Below are positions 6,457 through 16,132 of a stretch of DNA of 64,000 nucleotides, in pieces. Numbering within the stretch: position 1 is the first letter of the stretch; the number at the start of each line of letters is the position of its first letter. A program made the position numbers and the translations under genes. This DNA is from an uncultured Paracoccaceae bacterium (GTDB lineage Bacteria; Pseudomonadota; Alphaproteobacteria; Rhodobacterales; Rhodobacteraceae): assembly GCA_937916485.1 (NCBI GenBank), contig CALFSV010000256.1:46581-110580 (forward strand). The letters run 5' to 3'. The notes under the pieces were generated by a model. That model was not told the origin of the DNA, made no database searches, and saw only the letters and a program-made list of their open reading frames with translations.

Positions 6457-8361
6457 CTAGGGCTGTTTAGCCACTGCCGCGTAGCCCAACGGCTGAATCG
6501 CAGCGCGAATTTCGTCCAGAATAGCCGGATCGTCGATTGTCGCGGGCATCTTGAAGGGCTGGCCATCCGCAATCCGCGCCATGATCCCGCGCAGGATCTT
6601 GCCCGAGCGTGTCTTGGGCAGGCGGTCTACCACCACGGCCAGCTTGAAGGCGGCGACGGGTCCGATCTGGTTGCGCACCAGTTTGACCACCTCTGCCACG
6701 ATCTCGGCTTCGGGGCGGTTGCAGCCCTTGTTAAGGCATAGGAACCCCATGGGCAGTTGCCCTTTCAGTTCGTCCGCCACGCCAATCACGGCGCATTCGG
6801 CCACGTCTTCGTGGCCGGCCAGCACCTCTTCCATGGCGCCTGTGGACAGGCGGTGCCCGGCCACGTTGATGACATCGTCAGTGCGGGCCATGATGTATAG
6901 GTATCCGTCCGCATCCTTCATGCCTGCGTCGCCAGTCTCGTACCAACCGGGGAAGGTGTTGAGATAACTTTTGCGGAACCGGTCTTCGGCATTCCAAAGC
7001 GTCGGCAGGGTTCCGGGGGGCAGTGGCAACCGGACCGCGATGGCGCCCAGAGTGTCGGGGGGCAGGGGATGCCCGCCTTCGTCCAGGATCTGAACGTCAT
7101 AGCCGGGCATCGGCACGGTGGGCGAGCCGATCTTGACGGGCAGCGCCTCGATCCCGGCGGGGTTACCGACCATCGTATAGCCTGTCTCGGTCTGCCACCA
7201 ATGGTCGTAGACCGGGACGTTCATCACCCGCTGGGCCCAGAGGATCGTGTCGGGGTCCGCCCGTTCACCCGCCAGATAAAGGGCACGAAGGCAGCTGATG
7301 TCGTGGTCCTTGATCATCTCACCCTTGGGGTCCTCGCGCTTGATGGCGCGGAAGGCGGTTGGGGCTGTGAAAAAGCTGCGCACATTGTGCTCGGAGATCA
7401 CCCGCCAGAACGTTGCCGCATCGGGTGTGCCGACGGGCTTGCCTTCGAACACCACGGTGGTGTTGCCGTGGATGAGCGGGCCATAGCAAATGTAGCTATG
7501 TCCCACGACCCAGCCCACGTCCGAGGCGGCCCAGAACACATCGCCCGGGTCGACGTTGTAAATGTTCTTCATTGTCCAGTTGAGCGCGACAAGATGGCCG
7601 CCGGTCGGTCTGACCACGCCCTTGGGTGCGCCAGTGGTGCCGGAGGTATACAGGATATAGGCCGGGTGCGTCCCCTCAACCGGGACGCAATCAGCGGGGG
7701 TGACCCCATCTTGCGCCGCGTGCCAGTCCAGATCGCGGCCCGGCACCAAGGTTGCCTCACACTGAGGGCGCTGCAGGATCAGGCACACTTCGGGCTTGTG
7801 GGCCGCCTGCTCGATCGCATCGTCCAGCAGGGGCTTGTATTGCACCACGCGGGACCCCTCGATCCCGCAAGAGCCTGCAAGAATGGCCTTTGGTGTGGCG
7901 TCGTCGATGCGCACTGCAAGCTCGTGAGCGGCAAAACCGCCGAACACGACCGAATGGATAGCCCCGATCCGCGCACAGGCCAACATGGCCATCAACGCCT
8001 CGGGTACCATCGGCATATAGATGATCACCCTGTCGCCCTTGGTGATGCCTTGCGCCACAAGGGCACCGGCCAGCATTGAGACTTTGTCCTTCAGCTCTGC
8101 AAAGGTGATCGTGGCCTTGGTGTCGGTGACAGGGCTGTCGTAGATGATGGCGGCCTGATCTGCCCGGCCGTTGGCAACATGGCGGTCCACTGCGTTCCAG
8201 CAGGTGTTGACCATGCCGTCGCTAAACCATTCGTAAAGGGGGGCGTTGCTGTCGTTCAGGGCGCGGGTCGGTGGGCTGTCCCAGTCGATGGCCTTGGCGG
8301 CCTCCATCCAGAACCCTTCGGGATCGGCTTTCCAGCCCTCGTAGACGTCCGCATAACCCAT
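6457..8361 (-). CDS. prpE: Propionate-CoA ligase (propionyl-CoA synthetase)
   Basis: An acyl-adenylate-forming enzyme of 634 residues, close to PrpE length. It activates propionate with ATP and CoA; the product feeds the methylcitrate or methylmalonyl-CoA route. Landmarks: the N-terminal YADVYEGWKADPEGFW (ACS_N domain), the P-loop-like YTSGTTGAPKG at residues 238-248, the WWQTETG motif, the YETGD core and the C-terminal PKTRSGKILRG holding the adenylation lysine. PrpE-type features are HSVVFGGFAA and RPTGGH. The start at 8361 has GGGGAGG ten bases upstream; a further in-frame ATG 15 bases earlier overlaps that ribosome site and is rejected. In roseobacters this enzyme may also serve propionate or acrylate produced from DMSP, and a DMSP lyase gene lies elsewhere in this window. 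Confidence 0.94.
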   Translation of the reverse strand: MGYADVYEGWKADPEGFWMEAAKAIDWDSPPTRALNDSNAPLYEWFSDGMVNTCWNAVDRHVANGRADQAAIIYDSPVTDTKATITFAELKDKVSMLAGALVAQGITKGDRVIIYMPMVPEALMAMLACARIGAIHSVVFGGFAAHELAVRIDDATPKAILAGSCGIEGSRVVQYKPLLDDAIEQAAHKPEVCLILQRPQCEATLVPGRDLDWHAAQDGVTPADCVPVEGTHPAYILYTSGTTGAPKGVVRPTGGHLVALNWTMKNIYNVDPGDVFWAASDVGWVVGHSYICYGPLIHGNTTVVFEGKPVGTPDAATFWRVISEHNVRSFFTAPTAFRAIKREDPKGEMIKDHDISCLRALYLAGERADPDTILWAQRVMNVPVYDHWWQTETGYTMVGNPAGIEALPVKIGSPTVPMPGYDVQILDEGGHPLPPDTLGAIAVRLPLPPGTLPTLWNAEDRFRKSYLNTFPGWYETGDAGMKDADGYLYIMARTDDVINVAGHRLSTGAMEEVLAGHEDVAECAVIGVADELKGQLPMGFLCLNKGCNRPEAEIVAEVVKLVRNQIGPVAAFKLAVVVDRLPKTRSGKILRGIMARIADGQPFKMPATIDDPAILDEIRAAIQPLGYAAVAKQP

Positions 8362-8488
8362 CCTGGTCCTCCCCATTCTATCGCGTTTTTAAGCAGGGGC
8401 GGGCAGGGGGTGCAAGCGCTTGTCGCTTGATTGCGCTAACCGGGGGCCAAGGGCGGAGCGATGGACGTAGCGCAACCGGCCTGTCGTT

Positions 8489-8524
8489 CCCTATCGGCCG
8501 GGGCATTGGCCCCCGCCGATAGGG
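8489..8524. other. Strong 16-bp inverted repeat downstream of maeB
   Basis: Arms CCCTATCGGC + CGGGGC and GCCCCC + GCCGATAGGG pair with one mismatch around a four-base loop (ATTG). It lies 20 bases past the maeB stop and about 130 bases upstream of prpE. There is no T-run on either side, so it is more likely an mRNA 3'-end stabiliser or a Rho-assisted terminator than a classical intrinsic terminator. Confidence 0.7.
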
Positions 8525-8543
8525 AGCGGCAGTCAACGGGTCG

Positions 8544-10835
8544 TTACCCGTAGTGGGCCACAGGCGTCCCGGCGAGGGCGGACATGTTCAAAAGCCCGCG
8601 CGCGGTGATCGAAGAGGTCACGATATGGGCCTTGTTGCCCATGCCCATCAGGATCGGGCCGACCTCCAGCCCGCCGCCTTTCATTTTGAGGATGTTGCGC
8701 ACCCCCGATGCGGCATCCGAATTGGCAAAGACCAATGTGTTGGCCGCCCCTGTGAACCGCGACTGCGGGAAGTTCCGCGCCCGCAGCTCGGGGTCGAGGG
8801 CGCTGTCGACATGCATCTCGCCTTCATAGGCGAAGTCGCGCGGCACATTGTCGAGGATCTCAAGCGTCGCCCGCATCCGGCGACCTGTATCGCAATCGAG
8901 ATTCCCAAATTGCGAATGCGAGCAAAGGGCAATCTTCGGCTCTATGCCAAAGCGACGAACGTGACGGGCGCAGGCCAGCACGGTTTCGGCGATCTGTTCG
9001 GGGCTGGGTTCGGGGTGAACCTGTGTGTCGGCGATAAAGAGGGGGCCATCCTCAAGGATCATCAGGCTGAGGCCCGCCACGGGATGTAGCGTCGGGCTGC
9101 CCAGCACTTGGGTGATGTAATTGAGGTGCCAAAGGAACTGGCCAAAGGTGCCGCAGATCATGGTGTCGGCCTCATCGCGCTGAACCATGACGGCGGCGAT
9201 GGCGGTCGAGTTGGTGCGCATGACGGCGCGGGCAATGTCGGGGGTCACGCCCTTGCGCGACATGATCTGGTGATAGGTGCCCCAGTAGTCCCGGTAGCGG
9301 GGATCGTTTTCGGGGTTCACCACGTTGAAATCCCGTGTCGGCCGGATCGCAAGGCCCGCACGTTCGCAGCGGGCCTCGATCACGTCGGGGCGGCCGATCA
9401 GGATGGGCGTGTCGGTGGTTTCCTCAAGGATCGCCTGTGAGGCGCGCAGAACCCGCTCATCCTCGCCCTCGGCAAAGACGATGCGACGGTTGGCGGTCCT
9501 TGCGGCCTCGAACACCGGGCGCATAATCAGGGCGGATTTAAAGACCGAACCGTCCAGCCTTGCCTTGTAGGCGTTCATATCCTCGATCGGGCGGGTGGCC
9601 ACGCCCGTCTTCATCGCGGCGCTGGCCACGGCCGAGGCCACGACGCCCATCAGGCGCGGGTCAAAGGGCTTGGGGATCACATAATCCGCCCCGAAGGTCA
9701 TCTGCTCGCCACTGTAGGCGGCGGCGGCCTCGGCGCTTGTGGTGGCGCGGGCGAGGGCGGCGATCCCTTCGATGCAGGCGATCTTCATCTCGTCGTTGAT
9801 CTCGGTCGCGCCAACATCAAGGGCGCCCCGAAAGATGAAGGGAAAGCAAAGCACGTTATTGACCTGATTGGGATAATCCGACCGGCCGGTGGCGATGATG
9901 GCATCTGAGGCCACGGCGCGGGCCTCGGCCGGGTCAATCTCGGGCGACGGGTTGGCAAGGGCAAAGATGACGGGCCTGTCAGACATCCGGGCAACCATTT
10001 CCGAGGTCAGGACACCGGGGCCGGACAGGCCAAGGAACATGTCCGCGCCTTCGATGACGTCTGCCAAAGTGGCCGGTGTGGTGCCTTGGGCATAGGCGGC
10101 CTTTTGCGGCGTCATATCCGCCTCGCGGCCCTCGTAGACAAGGCCCTGAAGGTCGCACAGAAACACGTTTTCGCGTTTGACCCCCAGCTTCAGCAGCATG
10201 TTGAGGCAGGCAATCCCCGCCGCCCCGCCGCCGGTCGACACGATCTTGATGTCAGAAAATGCCTTGCCCGCCACGCGCAGGGCGTTGGTTGCCGCGGCCC
10301 CGACCACGATAGCGGTCCCGTGCTGGTCATCGTGAAAGACGGGGATGTTCATCCGCGACCGGCAGATATCCTCGACGATAAAGCAATCGGGGGCCTTGAT
10401 ATCCTCAAGGTTGATAGCCCCGAAAGTTGGCTCCAGCGCACAGACGATATCGGCAAGCTTGTAGGGGTCGGCTTCGTTCAGCTCGATGTCAAAACAGTCG
10501 ATGTTGGCGAACTTCTTGAACAGGACCGCCTTCCCCTCCATCACCGGTTTTGAGGCCAGACCGCCGATGTTGCCAAGGCCCAGCACTGCGCTGCCGTTCG
10601 ACACGACGGCCACGAGGTTGCCACGGGCTGTATAGTCGCGGGCGGTATCGGGGTTGTCCCTGATCTCGATGCAGGCCTCGGCCACGCCGGGCGAATAGGC
10701 GCGGGCCAGGTCCCGACCGTTGGCCAGCGGCTTGGTCGCCCGGATCTCGAGTTTGCCGGGCTTGGGAAAACGGTGATAATCCAGAGCTGCCTGACGCAGG
10801 GCTTCGCGGGTCGTGTCGCGGGAGATATCAGCCAT
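8544..10835 (-). CDS. maeB: NADP-dependent malic enzyme with phosphotransacetylase-like C-terminal domain
   Basis: A 763-residue two-domain protein, standard for MaeB. The first ~430 residues form the malic enzyme: [20 protein letters not shown], the catalytic region [12 protein letters not shown], and the Rossmann loop [10 protein letters not shown]. The remaining ~320 residues are homologous to phosphate acetyltransferase ([28 protein letters not shown]), a domain thought to regulate the enzyme through acetyl-CoA and not to be catalytic. It converts malate to pyruvate, CO2 and NADPH in the cytoplasm, connecting the TCA cycle to gluconeogenesis and biosynthesis. Single gene with its own promoter region; a strong hairpin lies after the stop. 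Confidence 0.96.
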   Translation of the reverse strand: MADISRDTTREALRQAALDYHRFPKPGKLEIRATKPLANGRDLARAYSPGVAEACIEIRDNPDTARDYTARGNLVAVVSNGSAVLGLGNIGGLASKPVMEGKAVLFKKFANIDCFDIELNEADPYKLADIVCALEPTFGAINLEDIKAPDCFIVEDICRSRMNIPVFHDDQHGTAIVVGAAATNALRVAGKAFSDIKIVSTGGGAAGIACLNMLLKLGVKRENVFLCDLQGLVYEGREADMTPQKAAYAQGTTPATLADVIEGADMFLGLSGPGVLTSEMVARMSDRPVIFALANPSPEIDPAEARAVASDAIIATGRSDYPNQVNNVLCFPFIFRGALDVGATEINDEMKIACIEGIAALARATTSAEAAAAYSGEQMTFGADYVIPKPFDPRLMGVVASAVASAAMKTGVATRPIEDMNAYKARLDGSVFKSALIMRPVFEAARTANRRIVFAEGEDERVLRASQAILEETTDTPILIGRPDVIEARCERAGLAIRPTRDFNVVNPENDPRYRDYWGTYHQIMSRKGVTPDIARAVMRTNSTAIAAVMVQRDEADTMICGTFGQFLWHLNYITQVLGSPTLHPVAGLSLMILEDGPLFIADTQVHPEPSPEQIAETVLACARHVRRFGIEPKIALCSHSQFGNLDCDTGRRMRATLEILDNVPRDFAYEGEMHVDSALDPELRARNFPQSRFTGAANTLVFANSDAASGVRNILKMKGGGLEVGPILMGMGNKAHIVTSSITARGLLNMSALAGTPVAHYG

Positions 10836-10964
10836 TGCAGGGTCCTTTGGTGGGATTGTTTAATGTTAAACTATCTGCCTCGGCGGTGAGGCTGGTTTGA
10901 GGATGGCTTATGCACGAATGCCAGCCACTTGCAAATGCCGCGTCGTGGGGCAAAGCTCTGGGTC

Positions 10965-12056
10965 ATGACCTATTCCGCCGACATTCGCGCAGAAGTGCGC
11001 CTGCCCACGACCGACCTTCGGGCCGATCTTCCGTTCTTTGGCAATGTGTTGGGGATGCGGCTGGACATGATCTATCCCGCCGACGATCCCAGCGTTGCGG
11101 TCTATTCCGGACACGGCCTGCGGGTTCGGCTGGAGCAGGGGTTGTCCGCGCAACCGGGCCTGCTGCGCATCCTGACCGACGATGCCACCTTTGCTGACGG
11201 TGCTACCCAACTGGCCTCACCCGGAGGGACGACCGTCGAGGTCGCTCCGCTGAACCCGCCATTGATCCTGCCCCAGACCGAACATGCGTTTGTCGTGCGT
11301 CGGCTTGCAGACGGTGCGCCATGGGTGATCGGGCGGGCGGGCATGCATTACCGCGACCTTGTCCCCAGCCGTCTGGGCGGGTCGATCATCGCCAGCCATA
11401 TCCGCATTCCCGACGGCGGACCGGTCCCCGACATGGTGCATTTCCACAAGGTCGGGTTCCAGCTGATCTTTTGCTATCGGGGTTGGGTCGACGTGGTCTA
11501 CGAGGATCAGGGCGGCCCGATCCGGCTGACGGCCGGGGACTGCTTTATCCAGCCGCCCGAAATCCGGCACCGTGTGCTTGAGGCGTCAGACGGAATCGAG
11601 GTGATCGAGATCGGCGTGCCGGCTGAACATGTGACCGAGATTGATCACGACATGACCCTGCCCACCCCGCATTTGCGCCCCGACCGCGAATGGCAAGGGC
11701 AAAGGTTCGTCTTCAACGAGGCGAAGGGGGCCGAGTGGCAGCCATTCCGCCTGCCCGGATATATTGCCAGGGACACCACCATTGCGGCCAATACCCACGA
11801 TGTCGCAACCGTGCAGGTCGTTCGAAAAGGACAAGGCACGCCCGAGTTTGCGACCCATGACGCCGATATCCTGTTCGGTTTTGTGATGGAGGGCGGCATG
11901 ACCCTTGAGGGGGAAGGGCGCGATCCGATGCCGCTTGTGGCGGGCGATGCCTTTGTCATTCCGCCTGGTCTGCCGACAAGGTGGACCGACCCGAGCGCAG
12001 ATCTTGAAGTGTTGGAGGTTGCTTTGCCGGGGCGCTTTGACACGACCGTCTTATAG
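10965..12056 (+). CDS. VOC-domain plus double cupin protein (putative dioxygenase or isomerase-like)
   Basis: The 363 residues show three parts. Residues 1-90 resemble a VOC/glyoxalase half (VRLPTTDLRADLPFFGNVLGMRLDMIYPADDP). Residues about 100-230 form a first cupin (DMVHFHKVGFQLIFCYRGWVDVVYED with the HxH-like metal site and the second motif PPEIRHRVLEAS). Residues about 270-363 form a second, weaker cupin (FGFVMEGGMTLEGEG, PPGLPTRW). The fusion is intact and begins divergently from maeB. I do not know a substrate. Two starts are possible; MTYSADIRAEV (10965) is preferred because the family-like VOC segment starts there, although no strong ribosome site is visible for either. It leads directly (57 bases) into cdd on the same strand. 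Confidence 0.75.
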   Translation: MTYSADIRAEVRLPTTDLRADLPFFGNVLGMRLDMIYPADDPSVAVYSGHGLRVRLEQGLSAQPGLLRILTDDATFADGATQLASPGGTTVEVAPLNPPLILPQTEHAFVVRRLADGAPWVIGRAGMHYRDLVPSRLGGSIIASHIRIPDGGPVPDMVHFHKVGFQLIFCYRGWVDVVYEDQGGPIRLTAGDCFIQPPEIRHRVLEASDGIEVIEIGVPAEHVTEIDHDMTLPTPHLRPDREWQGQRFVFNEAKGAEWQPFRLPGYIARDTTIAANTHDVATVQVVRKGQGTPEFATHDADILFGFVMEGGMTLEGEGRDPMPLVAGDAFVIPPGLPTRWTDPSADLEVLEVALPGRFDTTVL

Positions 12057-12113
12057 GCGACTTGCATCCGTGACCGGCTCGCAGCACAGTCGGAGGAAAA
12101 CAAGGAACGTCTC

Positions 12114-12506
12114 ATGTCGCTGATGGATACGGCCCGCCAGGTGCGGGAGAACGCCTATGCCCCCTATTCCAACTTCAAGGTCGGGGCGGCGATCCGCACC
12201 ACCTCGGGCAATGTGTACGGCGGGGTCAATGTCGAAAACGTCGCCTATCCTGAGGGAACCTGTGCAGAAGCGGGGGCCATCGCGGCGATGATCGCCGCCG
12301 GGGACACGAGGATTGCCGAGGTTGCGGTGATCGCCGACAGCCCGATCCCGGTCAGCCCCTGTGGCGGTTGCCGGCAGAAACTGGCCGAGTTTGGTAATGG
12401 CGATGTGCCCGTCACCCTTGGCACCACCGATGGCAAGACGATGTCGACAACCCTGGCGGATCTGCTGCCGGGGGCCTTCACCTCGGACTACATGGACCGG
12501 ACCTGA
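12114..12506 (+). CDS. cdd: Cytidine deaminase
   Basis: Hydrolytic deamination of (deoxy)cytidine to (deoxy)uridine in pyrimidine salvage. The 130-residue tetrameric-type enzyme has the zinc motif CAEAGAI (Cys and the catalytic Glu) and PCGGCRQ (two further Cys ligands), plus NAYAPYSNFKVGAA and NVENVAYPEGTCAE substrate-binding stretches. It opens a plus-strand nucleoside-salvage run; deoA starts three bases after its stop. Confidence 0.96.
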   Translation: MSLMDTARQVRENAYAPYSNFKVGAAIRTTSGNVYGGVNVENVAYPEGTCAEAGAIAAMIAAGDTRIAEVAVIADSPIPVSPCGGCRQKLAEFGNGDVPVTLGTTDGKTMSTTLADLLPGAFTSDYMDRT

Positions 12507-12509
12507 CCG

Positions 12510-13814
12510 ATGGACGCCCGCGCCATCATCGCCGGTCTGCGCAAGGGGCACGTCCCCTCTGACGCGGCGTTGGAATGGTTTGCCCAAGGGCTGGCCTCAG
12601 GCGCGGTCACTGACGCGCAGGCCGGGGCGTTTGCCATGGCCGTTTGCCTGCAAGGGCTGGGCGAGGAGGGCCGGATCGGTCTGACGCGGGCGATGCGCGA
12701 TTCGGGTGATGTGCTGAAATGGGACATGCCCGGACCGGTTCTGGACAAACACTCGACCGGTGGTGTCGGCGATTGCGTCAGCCTTGTTCTTGCCCCGGCT
12801 CTGGCCGCCTGCGGGGTCTACGTTCCGATGGTGTCCGGTCGCGGCCTTGGCCACACGGGCGGCACCCTGGACAAGATGGAGGCTATTCCCGGCGTCCGGA
12901 CCTCTGTCACCGAAGCCCGTCTGCGCGAAATCACCGCCAGCGTCGGTTGCGCCATCGTGAGCGCAACGGGCCGGATCGCCCCGGCGGACAAGCGCCTTTA
13001 CGCCATTCGCGATGTGACAGGCACGGTGGAAAGCGTTGATCTGATCACCGCCTCGATCCTGTCCAAGAAACTCGCCGCCGGGCTTGAGGGGCTGGTTCTG
13101 GACGTCAAATGCGGATCCGGCGCCTTCATGAAGACGGCGGCAGAGGCACAGGCCCTGGCCGAGGCGCTGGTCAGTGCCGCCAACGGGGCAGGCTGCCCGA
13201 CGGCGGCCTTTATCACCTACATGGACGAACCCCTTGCCCCGTCGCTGGGCAACGCGGTCGAGGTCGCCGCCTCGATGGAGGTGCTGTCGGGCAACCGCCT
13301 TGCCGCCCCGCGCTTGCATGACCTGACTGTCGCGCTGGGTGGGCGTCTTCTGGCCCTGGCCGGACATGTCGAGGGCGAGGGCGAAGAGATGATTTCCGCC
13401 GCCATCTCGGACGGTCGCGCGATTGAGCATTTTGCCCGCATGGTTGCCGAACTGGGCGGTCCTCCGGACATGGCCGATGACTGGCGGACCCATTTGCCCG
13501 CTGCCCCCGTGGTGGGGGATGTCATGGCCCCCGAGGGCGGCTTCTTGACTGCAATCGAAGGGGAGGCACTTGGTCTTGCCGTTGTCGACCTTGGCGGCGG
13601 GCGGCGGGTTGAGACCGACAAGATTGACCCGGCGGTTGGGCTGACGGATGTGATCAGCCTTGGGGCCCACGTCACGAAGGGGCAGCCTCTGGCCACCGTC
13701 CACGCTCGTGATGAGGCGTCGGCCGAAGCAGCTGCGCAGGCTGTGCTGGCGGCGCTGACCATCGGCGAGGCGGCCCCTGAGGCGATGCCTCTCATCCGCG
13801 CCAGGGTCGGCTAG
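12510..13814 (+). CDS. deoA: Thymidine phosphorylase
   Basis: Phosphorolysis of thymidine or deoxyuridine to the free base and 2-deoxyribose-1-phosphate. At 434 residues it is the normal length. Signature stretches: KHSTGGVGD (phosphate-binding), SGRGLGHTGGTLDKME, KCGSGAFMK, and the alpha/beta domain ending in VTKGQPLATVHARDE. The uracil produced by this enzyme can go to Upp encoded three genes downstream, and the deoxyribose phosphate to DeoB, the adjacent gene. The stop TAG and the ATG of deoB abut directly. Confidence 0.96.
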   Translation: MDARAIIAGLRKGHVPSDAALEWFAQGLASGAVTDAQAGAFAMAVCLQGLGEEGRIGLTRAMRDSGDVLKWDMPGPVLDKHSTGGVGDCVSLVLAPALAACGVYVPMVSGRGLGHTGGTLDKMEAIPGVRTSVTEARLREITASVGCAIVSATGRIAPADKRLYAIRDVTGTVESVDLITASILSKKLAAGLEGLVLDVKCGSGAFMKTAAEAQALAEALVSAANGAGCPTAAFITYMDEPLAPSLGNAVEVAASMEVLSGNRLAAPRLHDLTVALGGRLLALAGHVEGEGEEMISAAISDGRAIEHFARMVAELGGPPDMADDWRTHLPAAPVVGDVMAPEGGFLTAIEGEALGLAVVDLGGGRRVETDKIDPAVGLTDVISLGAHVTKGQPLATVHARDEASAEAAAQAVLAALTIGEAAPEAMPLIRARVG

Positions 13815-15059
13815 ATGGCGGGGGGCTTGCCGTTCGGCGCGGGGCAGGGCGCGCGCGCTTTCCTTGTGGTCATCGATTCGGTCGGCATCGGGGGCGCACC
13901 CGATGCCGACCGGTTCTTTAACGGCGACGTTCCCGATACCGGTGCCAACACGCTGGGCCATATCGCGCAGGCCTGTGCTGCGGGTGAGGCTGACGAGGGG
14001 CGGTCGGGGCCGTTGAACCTGCCGGTTCTGGAGTCGTTGGGCCTTTGGTCGGCGCTTGGTCTGGCGTCGGGTCTGACGATGCCTGGCGCGACGCCCATGC
14101 CTAAGGCCGCGTGGGGGGCTGCAACCGAGGTGTCGCCGGGCAAGGACACGCCATCGGGCCATTGGGAACTGGCGGGCGTGCCGGTTCCGTGGGACTGGAC
14201 GGTGTTTCCCGATACCGATCCGGCTTTTCCAGCCGATCTTGTGGCGCAGGTCTGCGCCGCCGCTGGGACTGACGGCATATTGGGCAATCGGCACGCCTCG
14301 GGCACAACGATCCTGGCCGAAGAGGGCGAGCGGCACATGCAGACCGGTTGGCCGATCTGCTACACATCCGCCGACAGCGTCTTTCAGATTGCGGCCCACG
14401 AAGAAACCTTCGGGCTGGACCGGTTGCTTGGGCTGTGTCAGGCCGTTGCCCCGATCTTGCATGCCATGAAGGTCGGTCGTGTTATCGCCCGCCCTTTTGT
14501 CGGGAACGCCGAGGCCGGTTTCGTGCGGACCGGCAACCGGCACGACTATGCCATCGCCCCGCCGTCGCCGACGCTGTGCGACTGGGTGAGTGACGCGGGT
14601 CAGGCGGTGCATGCGGTGGGCAAGATCGGCGACATCTTTTCCATGCGAGGGATCAGGGACGTGGTCAAAGGACGCGACGCCGTCCTGATGGACCATCTGG
14701 CCCGGCTGGCCGAGACCGCCGAACCCGGCAGCCTGACCTTTGCCAATTTCGTCGAGTTCGACAGCGAATACGGTCATCGCCGCGATGTGGCAGGCTATGC
14801 CCGACATCTGGAGTGGTTCGATGCGGCGCTTGGGCCCGTCTTGTCACGGCTTGGCCCGGATGACCTGTTGATCGTGACAGCCGATCATGGCAACGACCCG
14901 TCCTGGGTGGGGATGGACCATACCCGCGAACGGGTACCGGTGCTGGCCCACGGCATCGGGGCCCGGGCGCTTGGCCAGATCGGATTTGTTGACGTGGCGG
15001 CAAGCGTGGCCGCGCATTTGGGGGTCGCCAACCGCGGCCCCGGAAGGAGTTTTCTGTGA
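13815..15059 (+). CDS. deoB: Phosphopentomutase
   Basis: Converts (deoxy)ribose-1-phosphate to the 5-phosphate. An alkaline-phosphatase-superfamily metalloenzyme with two Mn ions. Motifs: the N-terminal VIDSVGIGGAPDAD, NTLGHIA, the substrate loop DTPSGHWELAG, and the C-terminal metal ligands ADHGNDPSW and MDHTRERVPVL. At 414 residues it is complete. It is translationally coupled to both neighbours: its ATG follows the deoA stop with no gap, and its TGA overlaps the GTG start of add by three bases. Confidence 0.96.
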   Translation: MAGGLPFGAGQGARAFLVVIDSVGIGGAPDADRFFNGDVPDTGANTLGHIAQACAAGEADEGRSGPLNLPVLESLGLWSALGLASGLTMPGATPMPKAAWGAATEVSPGKDTPSGHWELAGVPVPWDWTVFPDTDPAFPADLVAQVCAAAGTDGILGNRHASGTTILAEEGERHMQTGWPICYTSADSVFQIAAHEETFGLDRLLGLCQAVAPILHAMKVGRVIARPFVGNAEAGFVRTGNRHDYAIAPPSPTLCDWVSDAGQAVHAVGKIGDIFSMRGIRDVVKGRDAVLMDHLARLAETAEPGSLTFANFVEFDSEYGHRRDVAGYARHLEWFDAALGPVLSRLGPDDLLIVTADHGNDPSWVGMDHTRERVPVLAHGIGARALGQIGFVDVAASVAAHLGVANRGPGRSFL

Positions 15060-16039
15060 GCTACAAGTCCCTGCCCAAGGTGGAACTGCATCTGCATCTG
15101 GAAGGCGGCGCACCGCCCGCCTTTATCCGCAACCTTGCGCAAGAAAAGCATATCGACATCTCGGGCATCTTTGATGAACGGGGAAATTACCTTTACCGGG
15201 ACTTCGACCACTTTTTGAAGGTCTACGAGGCGGCCTGCACCACGCTGACCGGCCCCGAGGAGTTCCGTCGCCTGACGCTCGCCGTCCTCGAGCAGAGTGC
15301 AGAGAACGGCGTGGTCTATTCCGAAACCTTCCTGAGCCCGGATTTCTGCGGTGGCGGCGATGTTGCGGCCTGGCGGGACTACCTCGCCGCAATCGAGGAC
15401 GCCGCCGCCGAGGCCGAGCGGACGATGGGCATTACCCTCAAGGGGATCATCACCTGCATCCGCCATTTCGGACCCGAGCAGGCCAAGACAGCCGCCCTGT
15501 GTGCTGCCGAAACCAAGGGCGATTTCATCACCGGTTTCGGCATGGCGGGGGCGGAGCTGGTTGGCCGTCCGGGAGACTATGCCTATTCCTTTGACATGGC
15601 ACGCGAAGCGGGGTTGCGCATCACTTGCCATGCCGGTGAATGGGGCGATGCTGCGATGGTGGCTGACACTCTGCGAGACCTGTCGCCCGAAAGGATCGGC
15701 CATGGGATCAATGCGATCCAGGACCTGGCGCTTGTAGACCGGATCGCTGAATCGGGTGTCGTTCTGGAGGTCTGTCCGGGGTCCAACGTCTTTCTCGGCG
15801 CTGTCCCGTCCTGGAAAGAACACCCGATTGCCCGCCTTCAGGAGCGAGGGGTGAAGGTCACCGTTTCGACCGATGACCCGCCCTTTTTCAACACCACCAT
15901 GGCCCGCGAGTTTGACATGCTGGCAGAGACCTTTGGATGGGAAGAAGAGCAGTTGCGGATGCTGAATGATGTGGCGCTGGAAGCTGCTTTTTGCAATGAG
16001 GCGACGAAAGAACGGGTTGCCAGACGCCTGTCAGCGTGA
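15056..16039 (+). CDS. add: Adenosine deaminase
   Basis: Deaminates adenosine and deoxyadenosine to inosine. The TIM-barrel zinc enzyme is 327 residues. Metal ligands are seen in HLHLEGG at the N-terminus, HAGEW (the catalytic His and Glu region) and STDDPPFF (metal-binding Asp). Translation starts at GTG (15056-15058), which overlaps the TGA of deoB as GTGA; AAGGAG lies seven bases upstream inside deoB. This start keeps the conserved N-terminal KVELHLHLEGG segment near residue 8. It adds purine salvage to the pyrimidine steps of the run. No purine nucleoside phosphorylase (deoD) or deoC lies in the window. Confidence 0.95.
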   Translation: MSYKSLPKVELHLHLEGGAPPAFIRNLAQEKHIDISGIFDERGNYLYRDFDHFLKVYEAACTTLTGPEEFRRLTLAVLEQSAENGVVYSETFLSPDFCGGGDVAAWRDYLAAIEDAAAEAERTMGITLKGIITCIRHFGPEQAKTAALCAAETKGDFITGFGMAGAELVGRPGDYAYSFDMAREAGLRITCHAGEWGDAAMVADTLRDLSPERIGHGINAIQDLALVDRIAESGVVLEVCPGSNVFLGAVPSWKEHPIARLQERGVKVTVSTDDPPFFNTTMAREFDMLAETFGWEEEQLRMLNDVALEAAFCNEATKERVARRLSA

Positions 16040-16069
16040 TGGTGCCGTGACTTTGGTGAGGGCGCATTT

Positions 16070-16124
16070 GGGGGCTCTGCCCCCGGCCTGCGGCCTCCCC
16101 CGGGATATTTGAGGCGAGATGAGG
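16070..16124 (+). repeat. REP-like intergenic element (copy A) with hairpin, before upp
   Basis: The part GGCCTCCCCCGGGATATTT followed by GAGGCGAGATGAGG (16092-16124) matches copy B at 20969-21002 over most of its length. It is preceded by a GC stem GGGGGC-TCT-GCCCCC (16070-16084). It sits between add and upp and its end contributes the GAGG used as ribosome site for upp. Confidence 0.75.
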
Positions 16125-16132
16125 ACCAGGAC

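Noticed and set aside
12597..14807. A 736-codon open frame on the minus strand across deoA and deoB
   Set aside because: It is antisense to two well-supported enzymes and has low-complexity Arg/Gly composition with no family motif.
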